DNA from: Amnibacterium sp. CER49
GTDB taxonomy: Bacteria > Actinomycetota > Actinomycetes > Actinomycetales > Microbacteriaceae
Length of the DNA: 64,000 nt
Direction of reading: 5' to 3'
Assembly: GCF_029846255.1 (NCBI RefSeq)
Contig: NZ_JARVWQ010000002.1
Coordinates: forward strand, 1 to 64,000
Below are positions 9,038-17,142 of this stretch, piece after piece; position 1 is the first letter of the stretch; every line of letters begins with the position of its first letter. The translations under genes were made by a program, and so were the position numbers. The notes under the pieces were generated by a model that was not told the origin of the DNA, ran no database searches, and worked only from the letters and a program-made list of their open reading frames with translations.

Positions 9038-10258
9038 GTGAGCGTTCGGACCCCCCGCGGCGTCGTCGGCGGCGCCGTCGCGGCGGGCGGTGTGCTCGTC
9101 GCCGGCGCGGCCGTCGCCGGCGCGGTGACCACACGGGCGGCGCGGCGGATGCTCGGCACCGCGCACCGCGAGCCGGCGGCGACCGCCGTGCTCGACCTCG
9201 ACCGGGTGACGCGCACGGTGCGGTTCGAGGCGACCGAGGACGCCCTGCTGCCGGGCGTGTACAGCTTCTGGTTCGACGGCGCCCGCGGGCTCCTCCGGGT
9301 CGGCGATGTGCTCGAGCGGCGCGGGGAGGGCGTCGTGCGGGCGCTGCTCGACGTCGAGGGCGACCCGCCGCCGAGCGGGCAGGGCCGGTTCAACGGCTGG
9401 GTGTACCTGACCCCGGACGATCTCGACGTCTTCTCCGACGACGTGCGGCTGCAGACGACGGTCGGCGCGGCGCCCGCGTGGGAGATCCCGGCCGAGGGCT
9501 TCGACTCGCCCCGCTGGGCGGTGCTCGTGCACGGCCGCTCCAGCGTGCGGCAGGAGGCGCTCCGTGCGGTGCCCGCCTTCCACGCGGCCGGCTGGTCGAC
9601 GCTGCTGCCGTCGTACCGCGACGACGGCGAGGCGCCCGGCTCGCCGCCCGGCCGCATCGGCTTCGACGACGGCGCCTGGCTCGACGTCGAGGCCGCGGTG
9701 CTGCACGCCCTCGACCAGGGGGCGCGGGAGGTCGTGCTCATGGGCTTCTCGACCGGCGCCGAGCTCGTGCTGCAGACGGCGGCGCGCTCGCGGCTGTCAT
9801 CGGTGCTCTCCGGCCTGGTGCTCGACTCGCCGGTGCTCGATCCCGCCGAGGCCGTCGCGCATGCCGCGCGCGTCGATCGGCTGCCGCGGCCCGTGCGCCG
9901 CGGAGCGCTCTCGTTGGCCGCGAGCCGGATCGGCGCGCGCGTGCTCGGTGATGACGAGCCGCTCGACAGGCCGCGCCCGGCGTCGGTGCGCCCCGCCGAC
10001 CTCCGGCTGCCGGTGCTCGTGCTGCACGGCGACGACGACGGCCGGGCCCCGTTCGAGGCGTCGCGCCGCCTCGCCGAGGAGCGGCCCGACCTGGTCACGC
10101 TCGTGCCGTTCGCGGGTGGCCGCCACACGCGCCTCTGGAACCAGGACCGCCCGCGGTGGGAGCGCGCCGTCTCGGCATGGCTGCGCACGGACGGCGCCGC
10201 CGTCGCGGCCCTTCCCGGGCCGCACCGGCGTCAGGCGCGCAGGTCCCAGCGCGCGTAG
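9038..10258 (+). CDS. Membrane-anchored alpha/beta hydrolase
   Basis: This 406-residue protein has an N-terminal hydrophobic segment (about residues 9-32, Gly/Ala/Val-rich) that probably anchors it in the membrane. A beta-rich region follows (residues 45-140), then an alpha/beta-hydrolase fold. The VLVHGRSS strand, the nucleophile elbow GFSTGAE with Ser at about 238, the acid in LHGDDDGRAPFE, and the His in GGRHTRLW make a plausible triad. The GTG at 9038 follows a GAGG-containing stretch; a longer frame upstream reaches into the divergent lipoprotein promoter and is not favoured. The substrate is unknown. Its stop overlaps the convergent reductase gene by 28 bases. Confidence 0.8.
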   Translation: MSVRTPRGVVGGAVAAGGVLVAGAAVAGAVTTRAARRMLGTAHREPAATAVLDLDRVTRTVRFEATEDALLPGVYSFWFDGARGLLRVGDVLERRGEGVVRALLDVEGDPPPSGQGRFNGWVYLTPDDLDVFSDDVRLQTTVGAAPAWEIPAEGFDSPRWAVLVHGRSSVRQEALRAVPAFHAAGWSTLLPSYRDDGEAPGSPPGRIGFDDGAWLDVEAAVLHALDQGAREVVLMGFSTGAELVLQTAARSRLSSVLSGLVLDSPVLDPAEAVAHAARVDRLPRPVRRGALSLAASRIGARVLGDDEPLDRPRPASVRPADLRLPVLVLHGDDDGRAPFEASRRLAEERPDLVTLVPFAGGRHTRLWNQDRPRWERAVSAWLRTDGAAVAALPGPHRRQARRSQRA

Positions 10259-10926
10259 AGCCGTCCGGTCGCGTCGGTGAGCAGCCCCGCGAGGCGCGCG
10301 GGCACCGGCGCGAGGTCGCCCGCGACGAGCGGGGACCCGGCCGCGAGCACCGGCGAGAGGGTCTGGTCGAACTCGTCGACGAGCCCGGCAGCGAGCAGCG
10401 CCGTGGCGAGCCGGCCGCCGCCCTCGCAGGCGATGCGCCCGAGCCCCCGCTCGCGGAGCGCCGCGAGGAGCACGGCGGGGTCCACCCTCGGGTCGGCCGG
10501 CAGCGGCACGATCGTCGCCGCGTCGCCCACCGAGTCCCGCGCGGTGCCGACCGCGCCGGCGGGGCAGAGCACGAGGAAGCGCTCGGGCGTCGCGCCCTCC
10601 GGGGGTGCCGGCAGCCGGCCGGACCCGGTCGCCACGGCGAGCGGCACCCGTCTCGGCAGGCCGAGCCCCTCCGCCCGGAGCGAGCCCGCGCCGACGAGCA
10701 CGACGTCGGACAGCGAGCGGAGCACCCCGAGCAGGGTGCGGTCGATGCCGCCCGTGAGGTCCTCGGAGGTGCCCGACGGTCCCGTGATCGCGCCGCCGAG
10801 CGCCGTGACGAGGTTCAGCCGGACCACGTCGCCCGGCCGCTCGTACCGGTCGCGCAGCAGGTCGCGGAGCGCCTCGCCCTCGACCTCGGCCGGCTCGGTC
10901 GCGGGCACGAGGCCCGTGACCCGCAT
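10231..10926 (-). CDS. Pyrimidine reductase family protein (RibD C-terminal domain)
   Basis: A 231-residue protein of the RibD C-terminal / dihydrofolate-reductase-like fold. Recognisable parts are the LNLVTALGGAITGPSG strand-loop typical of RibD-C substrate binding, VLVGAGSLRAEG, and IACEGGGRLATALLAAGLVDEF near the C-terminus. Stand-alone members in actinobacteria are usually annotated pyrimidine reductase, but many lie outside riboflavin operons and their reaction is unproven. Here it follows sufE with a one-base TGATG overlap, so it is the last gene of the sulfurtransferase-sufE operon. A riboflavin role is not supported by context. Confidence 0.78.
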   Translation of the reverse strand: MRVTGLVPATEPAEVEGEALRDLLRDRYERPGDVVRLNLVTALGGAITGPSGTSEDLTGGIDRTLLGVLRSLSDVVLVGAGSLRAEGLGLPRRVPLAVATGSGRLPAPPEGATPERFLVLCPAGAVGTARDSVGDAATIVPLPADPRVDPAVLLAALRERGLGRIACEGGGRLATALLAAGLVDEFDQTLSPVLAAGSPLVAGDLAPVPARLAGLLTDATGRLYARWDLRA

Positions 10927-11366
10927 CAGGCGGCTCGGAGCTGCCGCTTGATGCGGCCGAGCAGGCCGCTCATGCCGCGCAGGCGCAGCGGGGAGACCGC
11001 GGCGTCGAGCCCGAGCGTGTTCGGGAAGTCATCGGGCACCGCCAGCGCCTCCTCGAGCGCGAGGCCGCCGAGGCCGTGCACGAGCACGGAGGCGAACCCG
11101 CGGGTCGTCGGGGCCTCGGCCGGGGCCTGCGCGTAGACGTGCACGACGCCCTCCGGCGCCTCGGCCGCGACGAACACCGGCGCCTGGCACTCGGTGACGC
11201 GCTCGAGCCGCTCGGGGTGCTCGCCGTAGCGCGCGGGCAGCTCCGGCAGGTCGTTCGCGTAGTCGAGCAGCAGCAGGAGCCGGTCGCGCGTCTCGAGCGC
11301 GAGGAACTCCTCCTGGATCTCCTGCAGCGACGCGGGGAGCGCCGTGCTCGCGGCGGGTCCGCTCAT
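10926..11366 (-). CDS. sufE: SufE family cysteine-desulfurase sulfur acceptor
   Basis: This 146-residue SufE-type protein takes persulfide sulfur from a cysteine desulfurase and passes it on, usually to Fe-S cluster assembly. The sulfur-accepting Cys is at residue 60 in VTECQAPVF, and the family pattern [16 protein letters not shown] is present. A hydrophobic-basic tail ends the protein. Its ATG overlaps the upstream sulfurtransferase stop as ATGA (11363-11366), so the pair is translationally coupled. A rhodanese feeding or sharing persulfide with SufE is a sensible partnership. No SufS or SufBCD genes are in the window. Confidence 0.9.
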   Translation of the reverse strand: MSGPAASTALPASLQEIQEEFLALETRDRLLLLLDYANDLPELPARYGEHPERLERVTECQAPVFVAAEAPEGVVHVYAQAPAEAPTTRGFASVLVHGLGGLALEEALAVPDDFPNTLGLDAAVSPLRLRGMSGLLGRIKRQLRAA

Positions 11367-12274
11367 GCGGACACCGGCACCGCCGGGACCTCGCCGGGCT
11401 CGGCGCCCTTCACGATCGGCACCCGCACCGAGCTGCCCCACTCGGTCCACGAGCCGTCGTAGTTGCGCACGCGGTCGTAGCCGAGCAGGTGCGTGAGCAC
11501 GAACCAGGTGTGGCTCGACCGCTCGCCGATGCGGCAGTAGGCGATCACGTCGTCGTCGGGGGAGAGTCCCGCCTGGTCCTGGTAGAGGGCCTCGAGCTCC
11601 TGCCGCGAGCGGAAGGTGCCGTCCTCCGCGGCGGCCTTGCCCCACGGCACGTTCTGCGCGGAGGGGATGTGGCCGGCGCGGAGCGCGGACTCCTCCGGGT
11701 ACTCGGGCGCCGTGGTGCGCTCCCCGGAGTACTCGAGCGGGCTGCGCACGTCGATGAGCGGGTGGCCGAAGTGCGCGAGCACGTCCTCGCGGAACGCCCG
11801 CACCGCCGAGTCGTCGCGCTGCACGACGGGGTAGTCGACCGGCGCGCGCTCCGGCAGATCGGTCGTGAGCGGCCGGTCCTCGGCGATCCACTTCGCGCGG
11901 CCGCCGTCGAGCAGCCGCACGTCGTCGTGGCCGAAGAGGGTGAACACCCAGAGGGCGTACGCCGCCCACCAGTTGCTCTTGTCGCCGTAGATCACGACGG
12001 TCGTGTCGCGGCCGATGCCCAGCCGTCCGAGGAGGCGGGCGAACGCCTCGCCGTCGATGTAGTCGCGGGTCACCGGGTCGTTCAGGTCGAGGTGCCAGTC
12101 GACCTTCACGGCGCCCGGGATGTGGCCGGTCTCGTAGAGCAGCACGTCCTCGTCGGACTCGACGACGACGAGCGACGAGTCGTTCAGGTGCTCGGCGAGC
12201 CACTCCGTCGAGACGAGGCGCTCGGGGTGCGCGTACTCCCGGAACTTCGGGGTCGGGTCGGTGTGCGTGGACAC
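11363..12274 (-). CDS. sseA: Thiosulfate/3-mercaptopyruvate sulfurtransferase (tandem rhodanese)
   Basis: This 303-residue protein has two rhodanese domains, about residues 18-140 (inactive) and 160-290 (catalytic). It transfers sulfane sulfur from thiosulfate or 3-mercaptopyruvate to an acceptor. The active Cys is C247 in YCRIGERSS, a loop typical of actinobacterial CysA/SseA-type enzymes. The GTG at 12274 is selected because GGAAGGA lies about 8 bases upstream, and because translation before it gives no conserved sequence. It is first in the operon with sufE and the RibD-C protein and is divergent from zapE. Donor specificity cannot be read from the sequence. Confidence 0.92.
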   Translation of the reverse strand: MSTHTDPTPKFREYAHPERLVSTEWLAEHLNDSSLVVVESDEDVLLYETGHIPGAVKVDWHLDLNDPVTRDYIDGEAFARLLGRLGIGRDTTVVIYGDKSNWWAAYALWVFTLFGHDDVRLLDGGRAKWIAEDRPLTTDLPERAPVDYPVVQRDDSAVRAFREDVLAHFGHPLIDVRSPLEYSGERTTAPEYPEESALRAGHIPSAQNVPWGKAAAEDGTFRSRQELEALYQDQAGLSPDDDVIAYCRIGERSSHTWFVLTHLLGYDRVRNYDGSWTEWGSSVRVPIVKGAEPGEVPAVPVSA

Positions 12275-12331
12275 GTGCGCTTCCTTCCGTTCGGACCGAG
12301 CCCGGTCAGGGGGGGGGATCCAGGCGCGGTC

Positions 12332-12337
12332 TACACT
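12332..12337 (+). promoter_or_regulatory. Putative -10 (TACACT) for zapE
   Basis: TACACT in the 164-base divergent region between the sulfurtransferase and zapE fits the actinobacterial TANNNT -10. It would give a leader of roughly 95 bases. A run of nine G at 12309-12317 sits just upstream. No clear -35 is visible. Confidence 0.4.
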
Positions 12338-12438
12338 GCTGCAGCCGTCCGCGGCCGCTCCCTGCGACGATACGCAACTCGGCCGCACCTTCTGTCCCGG
12401 AGGCCGTAACCGATGCAACCGAACGGCCGACGTCCAGC

Positions 12439-13449
12439 ATGAGCACGACCTCCCACCTCGTCGACCGGGTGCCTGCGGTCGACGCGCACCAGATGGCCGC
12501 CTCGCTCGTGCCGCCGCGGCAGTTCGCGACCGCGAGCGTCGAGAGCTACCGACCCGACGCCGACTACCCGTCGCAGCAGGGCGCGGTCGACGAGGTCGAG
12601 GCGTTCACCGCCGACTGGACCGCCCCGCCCGCCGGGCTCTTCCGGCGCGGCCCGAAGCCGCCGGAGCGGCCCGGCCTGTACCTCGACGGCGGGTTCGGCG
12701 TCGGCAAGACGCACCTGCTCGCGGCCCTCTGGCGCAACGCTCCCGGGCGCAAGTACTTCGGGACGTTCATCGAGTACACAGCGCTCGTCGGCGCCCTCGG
12801 CTACGCGGAGGCCGTGAAGCTGCTCCGTGGCTCGAGCCTGCTCGCCATCGACGAGTTCGAGCTCGACGACCCGGGCGACACCATGCTCATGTCGCGGCTC
12901 CTCGGCGAGCTCACCGCGAGCGGCACGCGCATCGGCGCCACGTCGAACACGCCGCCGAACGCCCTGGGGGAGGGGCGGTTCGCATCCGCGGACTTCCTCC
13001 GCGAGATCCAGGGGCTCTCGGACCGGTTCAAGACCGTCCGGATCGAGGGCCTCGACTACCGCCGGCGGGCCGTGGAGGGCGACGCCCGGGTCGCGACCGA
13101 GGCCGAGGTCGACGCGCTGCCCGACGCCCGGGACGTGACGACGGACGACTTCGGGGCGCTCGTCGAGCACCTCGCGACCGTGCACCCCGCGCGCTACGTC
13201 GGCCTCGTCGACGATCTGCGGATCGTCGGCCTCCGCGACGTGCATCCGCTGCCCGGGCAGGCGGAGGCGCTCCGCTTCGTCGCGTTCGTCGACCGGCTCT
13301 ACGACGCCCAGGTGCGGATCGTCGCGACGGGCACGCCGCTCGACCAGGTGTTCGGTGAGGACATGCTCGCGGGCGGCTACCGCAAGAAGTACCTCCGCGC
13401 GATCTCCCGCCTCGTCGCGATGACGGCGGAGGGCGGGCCGGTCGAGTAG
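12439..13449 (+). CDS. zapE: Cell division protein ZapE (AFG1-like P-loop ATPase)
   Basis: This 336-residue AFG1/ZapE ATPase belongs to a family whose E. coli member associates with the divisome and FtsZ. Walker A is GGFGVGKTH at residues 84-92, and Walker B is [14 protein letters not shown] near residue 134. TSNTPP (sensor region), [12 protein letters not shown] and a terminal [12 protein letters not shown] follow. Actinobacterial homologues carry the same N-terminal [14 protein letters not shown]. The ATG at 12439 has no strong ribosome binding site, and an ATG at 12412 is out of frame with it. The role in actinobacterial division is inferred from the family. Confidence 0.9.
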   Translation: MSTTSHLVDRVPAVDAHQMAASLVPPRQFATASVESYRPDADYPSQQGAVDEVEAFTADWTAPPAGLFRRGPKPPERPGLYLDGGFGVGKTHLLAALWRNAPGRKYFGTFIEYTALVGALGYAEAVKLLRGSSLLAIDEFELDDPGDTMLMSRLLGELTASGTRIGATSNTPPNALGEGRFASADFLREIQGLSDRFKTVRIEGLDYRRRAVEGDARVATEAEVDALPDARDVTTDDFGALVEHLATVHPARYVGLVDDLRIVGLRDVHPLPGQAEALRFVAFVDRLYDAQVRIVATGTPLDQVFGEDMLAGGYRKKYLRAISRLVAMTAEGGPVE

Positions 13450-13505
13450 CAGCGCTCGGGCAGGCACGGCCGCCGAAACGCGGAATTCACGTGTGGGACC
13501 GATCC

Positions 13506-13543
13506 GTAACACCCCGGAAACGGGGCGCGCGCACCGGCGAAAC
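13506..13543 (+). promoter_or_regulatory. GlnR-type nitrogen-regulator box upstream of amtB
   Basis: The actinobacterial GlnR box pattern GTNAC-N6-GAAAC is matched exactly by GTAAC (13506-13510), six bases, then GAAAC (13517-13521). A second GAAAC at 13539-13543 lies exactly 22 bases later, which is where the second b-box of a GlnR a-b-a-b site should be; the intervening a-box is degenerate. The site is 116 bases upstream of amtB, a classic GlnR target. The site is read from sequence; binding is inferred. Confidence 0.72.
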
Positions 13544-13658
13544 CTGGTGTCGGAACACTGTGGCCCCATCCCGCACCGGCGCGGCGCTCTGCGGATGGGC
13601 CGAGGGCGCCAGGGGGCGGGATCCGGAACCCCGCTAGGAAGAGGTCCCCGCACAGCTC

Positions 13659-14951
13659 ATGGCCGAACTCACGAACTCCCTCAACTCGCTGTGGCTGCTC
13701 GTCGCCGCAGCCCTGGTCCTCCTCATGACCCCCGGCGTCGCCTTCTTCTACGGCGGCATGGTCAAGGCGAAGAGCGTCATCAGCATGATGATGATGAGCT
13801 TCGGCGCGATCGCCCTCGTCGCGGTCCTCTGGGTGCTCTACGGCTACTCGATGTCGTTCAGCTCCGGCAAGGACTGGATCATCCCGCACGTCATCGGCAA
13901 CCCGCTCGCGAGCGCCGGCCTCATCCCGCAGCTGACGAGCGGGGCGAACGGCGGCCCGAACCTGCACGACCTCGCGTTCTCGGGCTTCCAGGCCACCTTC
14001 GCGATCATCACCGTGGCCCTGATCTCCGGCGCCATCGCCGATCGCGCGAAGTTCGGCACCTGGATGGTGTTCGCCGGCGTCTGGGTGACGCTCGTCTACT
14101 TCCCGGTCGCGAGCTGGGTCTTCAACTTCACCGTCGGCAAGGGCCCGCACGGCTACTCCGACGGCGGCTGGATCACCTACGGCCTCGGCGTGAACGACTT
14201 CGCCGGCGGCACCGCCGTGCACATCAACGCCGGCGCCGCGGGCCTCGCACTCGCGATCGTGCTCGGCAAGCGCGTGGGCTTCGCGAAGGGCATGGTGAAG
14301 CCGCACAACGTGCCGCTCACCCTGCTCGGCGCCGCGCTGCTCTGGTTCGGCTGGTTCGGCTTCAACGCCGGCTCCGAGGCCGCCGTCGACGGCATCGCGG
14401 CGCTCGCGTGGATCAACACGCTCGCCGCCCCCGCCGCCGCGACCATCGGCTGGCTGATCGTCGAGAAGCTGAAGGACGGCAAGGCCACCTCGATCGGCGC
14501 CGCCTCCGGCGCCGTCGCGGGCCTCGTCGCGATCACCCCGGCCTGCAACATCCTCACGCCGTTCTGGGGCATGGTGCTCGGCCTCATCACCGGCGCGGTC
14601 TGCGCCCTCGCGATCGACCTGAAGTGGCGGCTCGGCTTCGACGACGCCCTCGACGTGGTCGGCATCCACCTCGTCGGCGGCCTCATCGGCACGCTCTACA
14701 TCGGCATCTTCGGCAACGGCATCGGCCTCATCTACACGGGCAGCCTCGCGCAGCTCGGAGCGCAGGCGATCGGTGCCTTCTCCGTGATGTTCTTCTCGTT
14801 CTTCACGAGCGCCCTGCTCGGCTGGATCCTGCAGAAGACCCTGGGCTTCCGCATCAAGAACGAGGACGAGGTCGCCGGCGTCGACCTCGCCATGCACGGC
14901 GAGGAGAGCTACCTGCTCGACGAGCGCGAGCGCGAGGCGCTCGGCGTCTGA
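13659..14951 (+). CDS. amtB: Ammonium transporter
   Basis: This 430-residue Amt/Rh-family channel has eleven predicted membrane segments and admits ammonium at low external nitrogen. The family stretch ADRAKFGTWMVFAGVW, the first pore His in GTAVHINAGAAG and the second in VVGIHLVGGLIGTL are all present, so the twin-His pore is intact. The short cytoplasmic tail ends DEREREALGV. The start has a GGAAGAGG-like ribosome binding site. The gene is monocistronic here: a strong terminator and tRNA genes follow, with no glnK or glnD next to it, unlike many actinobacterial amtB-glnK-glnD operons. A GlnR-like box lies upstream. Confidence 0.96.
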   Translation: MAELTNSLNSLWLLVAAALVLLMTPGVAFFYGGMVKAKSVISMMMMSFGAIALVAVLWVLYGYSMSFSSGKDWIIPHVIGNPLASAGLIPQLTSGANGGPNLHDLAFSGFQATFAIITVALISGAIADRAKFGTWMVFAGVWVTLVYFPVASWVFNFTVGKGPHGYSDGGWITYGLGVNDFAGGTAVHINAGAAGLALAIVLGKRVGFAKGMVKPHNVPLTLLGAALLWFGWFGFNAGSEAAVDGIAALAWINTLAAPAAATIGWLIVEKLKDGKATSIGAASGAVAGLVAITPACNILTPFWGMVLGLITGAVCALAIDLKWRLGFDDALDVVGIHLVGGLIGTLYIGIFGNGIGLIYTGSLAQLGAQAIGAFSVMFFSFFTSALLGWILQKTLGFRIKNEDEVAGVDLAMHGEESYLLDEREREALGV

Positions 14952-14969
14952 CGGGCGGACCGCTCGCGG

Positions 14970-14999
14970 CGGGCGCGGTTCCTTCGGGAGCCGCGCCCG
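14970..14999 (+). terminator. amtB terminator hairpin with TTCG tetraloop
   Basis: A 13-bp stem (14970-14982 with 14987-14999, one G-T pair) is capped by the very stable TTCG loop, 18 bases after the amtB stop. It is followed by a mixed TTCGCGTTCC stretch instead of a T-run. It separates amtB from the oppositely oriented tRNA-Val. Confidence 0.85.
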
Positions 15000-15044
15000 T
15001 TCGCGTTCCCGGACCCGGGAGGAGGCCCGATGAGGGGCGGACGG

Positions 15045-15117
15045 TGGGCGATGCCAGACTCGAACTGACGACCTCTTCGGTGTGAACGAAGCGCGCTACC
15101 AACTGCGCCAATCGCCC
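15045..15117 (-). tRNA. tRNA-Val (CAC)
   Basis: The reverse strand folds into a complete cloverleaf: acceptor GGGCGAT/ATCGCCC with discriminator A, D-arm GCGC...GCGC, anticodon stem CTTCG/CGAAG with loop TTCACAC giving anticodon CAC, and a T-arm with the GTTCGAGTC loop. CCA is not encoded. It is convergent with amtB and divergent from the Gly-Cys-Val array. Confidence 0.95.
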
Positions 15118-15224
15118 GTCGGTCGACCACTATGCCACAGGGGATCGGGCCGCCACGCCGCCCCGATCGGTTCGACACCCCCGCGACGATCGGCTACAGT
15201 TCTGGATGCCCCGCGAGGGGCGAC

Positions 15225-15296
15225 GCGGATGTGGCGCAGTGGTAGCGCATCACCTTGCCAAGGTGAGGGTCGCGAGTTCGAATCTCGTCATCCGCT
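15225..15296 (+). tRNA. tRNA-Gly (GCC)
   Basis: A 72-base cloverleaf with acceptor GCGGATG/CATCCGC and discriminator T. The anticodon stem TCACC/GGTGA has loop TTGCCAA, so the anticodon is GCC; the T-loop is GTTCGAATC. It is the first of three plus-strand tRNAs sharing the terminator at 15518-15544. Confidence 0.96.
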
Positions 15297-15344
15297 CGGT
15301 GGGACCAGGCCCGACCTGGCGTGTCACTTGGGTCACCACAACCT

Positions 15345-15415
15345 GGTGGGGTGGCCGAGAGGCGAGGCAACGGCCTGCAAAGCCGTGTACGCGGGTTCGA
15401 ATCCCGTCCCCACCT
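15345..15415 (+). tRNA. tRNA-Cys (GCA)
   Basis: A 71-base cloverleaf with acceptor GGTGGGG/CCCCACC and discriminator T (expected for tRNA-Cys). Anticodon stem ACGGC/GCCGT, loop CTGCAAA, anticodon GCA. T-loop GTTCGAATC. It is the middle gene of the Gly-Cys-Val array. Confidence 0.96.
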
Positions 15416-15439
15416 CCACCGCCCGGCGACGGGCGGAGC

Positions 15440-15511
15440 GGGCGATTGGCGCAGCGGTAGCGCGCTTCCCTGACACGGAAGAGGTCACTGGTTCGAACCC
15501 AGTATCGCCCA
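15440..15511 (+). tRNA. tRNA-Val (GAC)
   Basis: A 72-base cloverleaf with acceptor GGGCGAT/ATCGCCC and discriminator A. Anticodon stem CTTCC/GGAAG with loop CTGACAC gives anticodon GAC. Its acceptor and D-arm are almost identical to the reverse-strand tRNA-Val(CAC) 400 bases away, suggesting a local duplication with divergence of the anticodon arm. Confidence 0.96.
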
Positions 15512-15517
15512 CAGACA

Positions 15518-15544
15518 GAACCCCCGGCCGATGGCCGGGGGTTC
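15518..15544 (+). terminator. Terminator of the Gly-Cys-Val tRNA array
   Basis: A perfect 12-bp stem (15518-15529 with 15533-15544) with loop GAT, seven bases after the tRNA-Val 3' end, followed by TCTCGTTG. It ends the tRNA transcript. Confidence 0.9.
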
Positions 15545-15676
15545 TCTCGTTGCGAGGAGTGCGCGCGGCACAGGCGTGCAGCATCGTCTCCGTCATGTCG
15601 TCCCAGGTGCTCCTGGCGTGGGGGCGAACGGCCGGGAGGCCGGCGCTCACGCCACGACCGACGCTCACCGTGTGAG

Positions 15677-15695
15677 GTACGTGTTTTCCCGGATG
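15677..15695 (+). promoter_or_regulatory. Copy A of a shared 19-bp upstream motif
   Basis: GTACGTGTTTTCCCGGATG, 34 bases before the secreted protein gene at 15730. It matches copy C (18356-18374, opposite strand) at 15 of 19 positions. The dyad core is TACG-N8-CGKA; here the right arm reads CGGA. See copies B and C. Confidence 0.5.
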
Positions 15696-15729
15696 CGACG
15701 TCGCCGCTGGGTGCGCTAGCCCGAACGGC

Positions 15730-16296
15730 ATGCGACTCCTCCGCCGTTCCCACCTCGTCCTCGCCGCCACTGCCGCGGCCGCCACCGTCGCCGCCGTCGT
15801 GGTCGGCGGCGTCCCCTCGGCGTCCGCCGCGACCGCCTACAGCGTCACCTACGCCGGTACCGATGCTCACACGCTCGACCCGAACATGCAGCCGAAGTAC
15901 ACCGGCGGTGGCGGCGTGGGCGCCGTGGTCACCAGCTCGGGGCCCGCCCTGATCCACGCGGTGGAGTTCAGCGTGAACCTTCCGGTCGGAGCCAGAGTCA
16001 CGTCCGTCGCCGTGAGCTACTCCACCTGCAACACGACGTCGCAGCCGGTCATCAGCTTCGGGGTGGACACCCCGGCGAGCGCGAGCAGTGCTCAGATCGC
16101 CGCGATCTCAGCCGGGACGCACTGCGGGGTGACGACGGTCTCGAAGGCGGGCTCGCCGCTGACCACGGTCCTGACCGGCCGGAGGTATGTCGTGGACTTC
16201 ACCTTCACCGACGAGGCCGGCTACAGCGGCCCCTTCAACCAGGTGCTGTACGGGACGACGGTGAAGTACACGTGCGACGCGCCCTGCGTGGCCTGA
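15730..16296 (+). CDS. Secreted four-cysteine protein of unknown function
   Basis: A 188-residue precursor with a clear Sec signal peptide: basic MRLLRRSH, a long Ala/Val hydrophobic core, and a likely cleavage after PSASA near residue 34. The mature domain is beta-rich, Ser/Thr/Gly-rich and contains four Cys (in STCN, THCG, YTCD and APC), enough for two disulphides. I do not recognise a family. It stands alone on the plus strand behind the tRNA array, ends before a 185-base gap with a hairpin, and faces the convergent secreted gene at 16482. The 19-bp motif 34 bases upstream is shared with two other secreted genes nearby. Expression and export are inferred; the function is unknown. Confidence 0.8.
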   Translation: MRLLRRSHLVLAATAAAATVAAVVVGGVPSASAATAYSVTYAGTDAHTLDPNMQPKYTGGGGVGAVVTSSGPALIHAVEFSVNLPVGARVTSVAVSYSTCNTTSQPVISFGVDTPASASSAQIAAISAGTHCGVTTVSKAGSPLTTVLTGRRYVVDFTFTDEAGYSGPFNQVLYGTTVKYTCDAPCVA

Positions 16297-16481
16297 AGTC
16301 GCCCACCTCGAGCCGCCCCAGGACCCCGGTGGTTCCGCTCCACCGCGGGGCATCGGGCCGGGGCGGGCGTCGCCGTGCTCGGCGGTGACCCGGCCGGCGC
16401 AGTCACCGCGTCCGACATCATCGTCACGGCGGGCTTGAGATCGCCGGGCGATGACCTGACGGCGACCGGCCCTGCTGGATC

Positions 16482-16790
16482 TCAGAGCCCGTAGTCGTTC
16501 CTCAGGGTGCTGACGCACGTGCCGTAGTTGGGGAAGTACGGACCGCCGAGCACCTTGCAGAGGATCGAAGCCAAGCCGGCGGAGCTGCCGTTGCTCTGGA
16601 TGTACCCCACGCAGTTCCCATAGATGTTCACCCCCGAGAAGTTCGCCTGGATCTGCCGACACACCTGCACGCCTGCGTTCCCTCCGCCGGCGGCGAAGGC
16701 AGGGGCAGCGAGCAGCGGGGTGACGACGGTCGCGCCGGTGAGCGCGGTGACGAGAGCGACGGCGCGAATGCGCCTCCTGAGCGGTGACAT
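16482..16790 (-). CDS. Small secreted four-cysteine protein of unknown function
   Basis: A 102-residue precursor starting with MSPLRRRIR, a hydrophobic core and cleavage predicted after APAFA near residue 34, leaving a mature peptide of about 68 residues. It holds four Cys (VQVC, YGNC, ILC, YGTC) that are evenly spread and could form two disulphides. The inner ATG at 16790 is chosen because it begins the signal peptide; the frame stays open further upstream but without a credible start. A GGAAGGG lies about 12 bases before it, rather far. The fold is not recognised. A short, disulphide-rich, exported protein could be a surface, inhibitor or bacteriocin-like factor; nothing in the sequence decides. 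Confidence 0.72.
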   Translation of the reverse strand: MSPLRRRIRAVALVTALTGATVVTPLLAAPAFAAGGGNAGVQVCRQIQANFSGVNIYGNCVGYIQSNGSSAGLASILCKVLGGPYFPNYGTCVSTLRNDYGL

Positions 16791-17142
16791 GAGGGAACTG
16801 CACCCTTCCTCTTCGAATGGACGGTGCCGGACGTCCGTGGGTACGAGAGGTCCGGGCTGCGCGAAACGTATGGCAGCCGGTCCAGCGCCGGACATACGGA
16901 GAACTACGTATCCCGACAGCCGGAGATCGTGAGCGACTCCGGCGGAGCAGTCCGCTGACTGATGGGCCCTGCGCACGCTGAAGGGGCGCCGGCCGTCACG
17001 CCCCGGGCGGCGGTGCTGCGTTCTCGGTGAGGAGCGCGGTTCTCGTTCAAGTCCCGCTCAGTGGCTTCCTTCGGCTTCCTCCGCGCCCTACGGTTCACGG
17101 GAGCAGCGATGCGCTGCATCCGTGCCGAACGAGGAGCAGACC
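16791..17142. other. 352-base divergent intergenic region
   Basis: No credible gene is seen between the minus-strand secreted gene and the plus-strand lamin-tail gene. The region holds motif copy B (16893-16911). It also holds an imperfect palindrome whose outer arms are CGTATG (16867-16872) and CATACG (16893-16898) with CCGG repeated inside. Its right part (16980-17120) is GC-rich without clear promoter boxes. Both flanking promoters should lie here. Confidence 0.6.
16893..16911 (-). promoter_or_regulatory. Copy B of a shared 19-bp upstream motif
   Basis: Read on the minus strand it is ATACGTAGTTCTCCGTATG, about 102 bases upstream of the secreted gene starting at 16790. It matches copy C at 15 of 19 positions and carries the full dyad TACG-N8-CGTA. 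Confidence 0.55.

Noticed and set aside
12309-12317. Run of nine G in the sseA-zapE promoter region as a phase-variation switch
   Set aside because: It lies outside coding sequence and away from a clear -35/-10 spacer; nothing ties its length to expression.
17085-17100. Fourth copy of the 19-bp motif upstream of the lamin-tail gene (TACGGTTCACGG)
   Set aside because: The left arm and part of the core resemble it but the right arm CGTA is missing; similarity is no better than chance.
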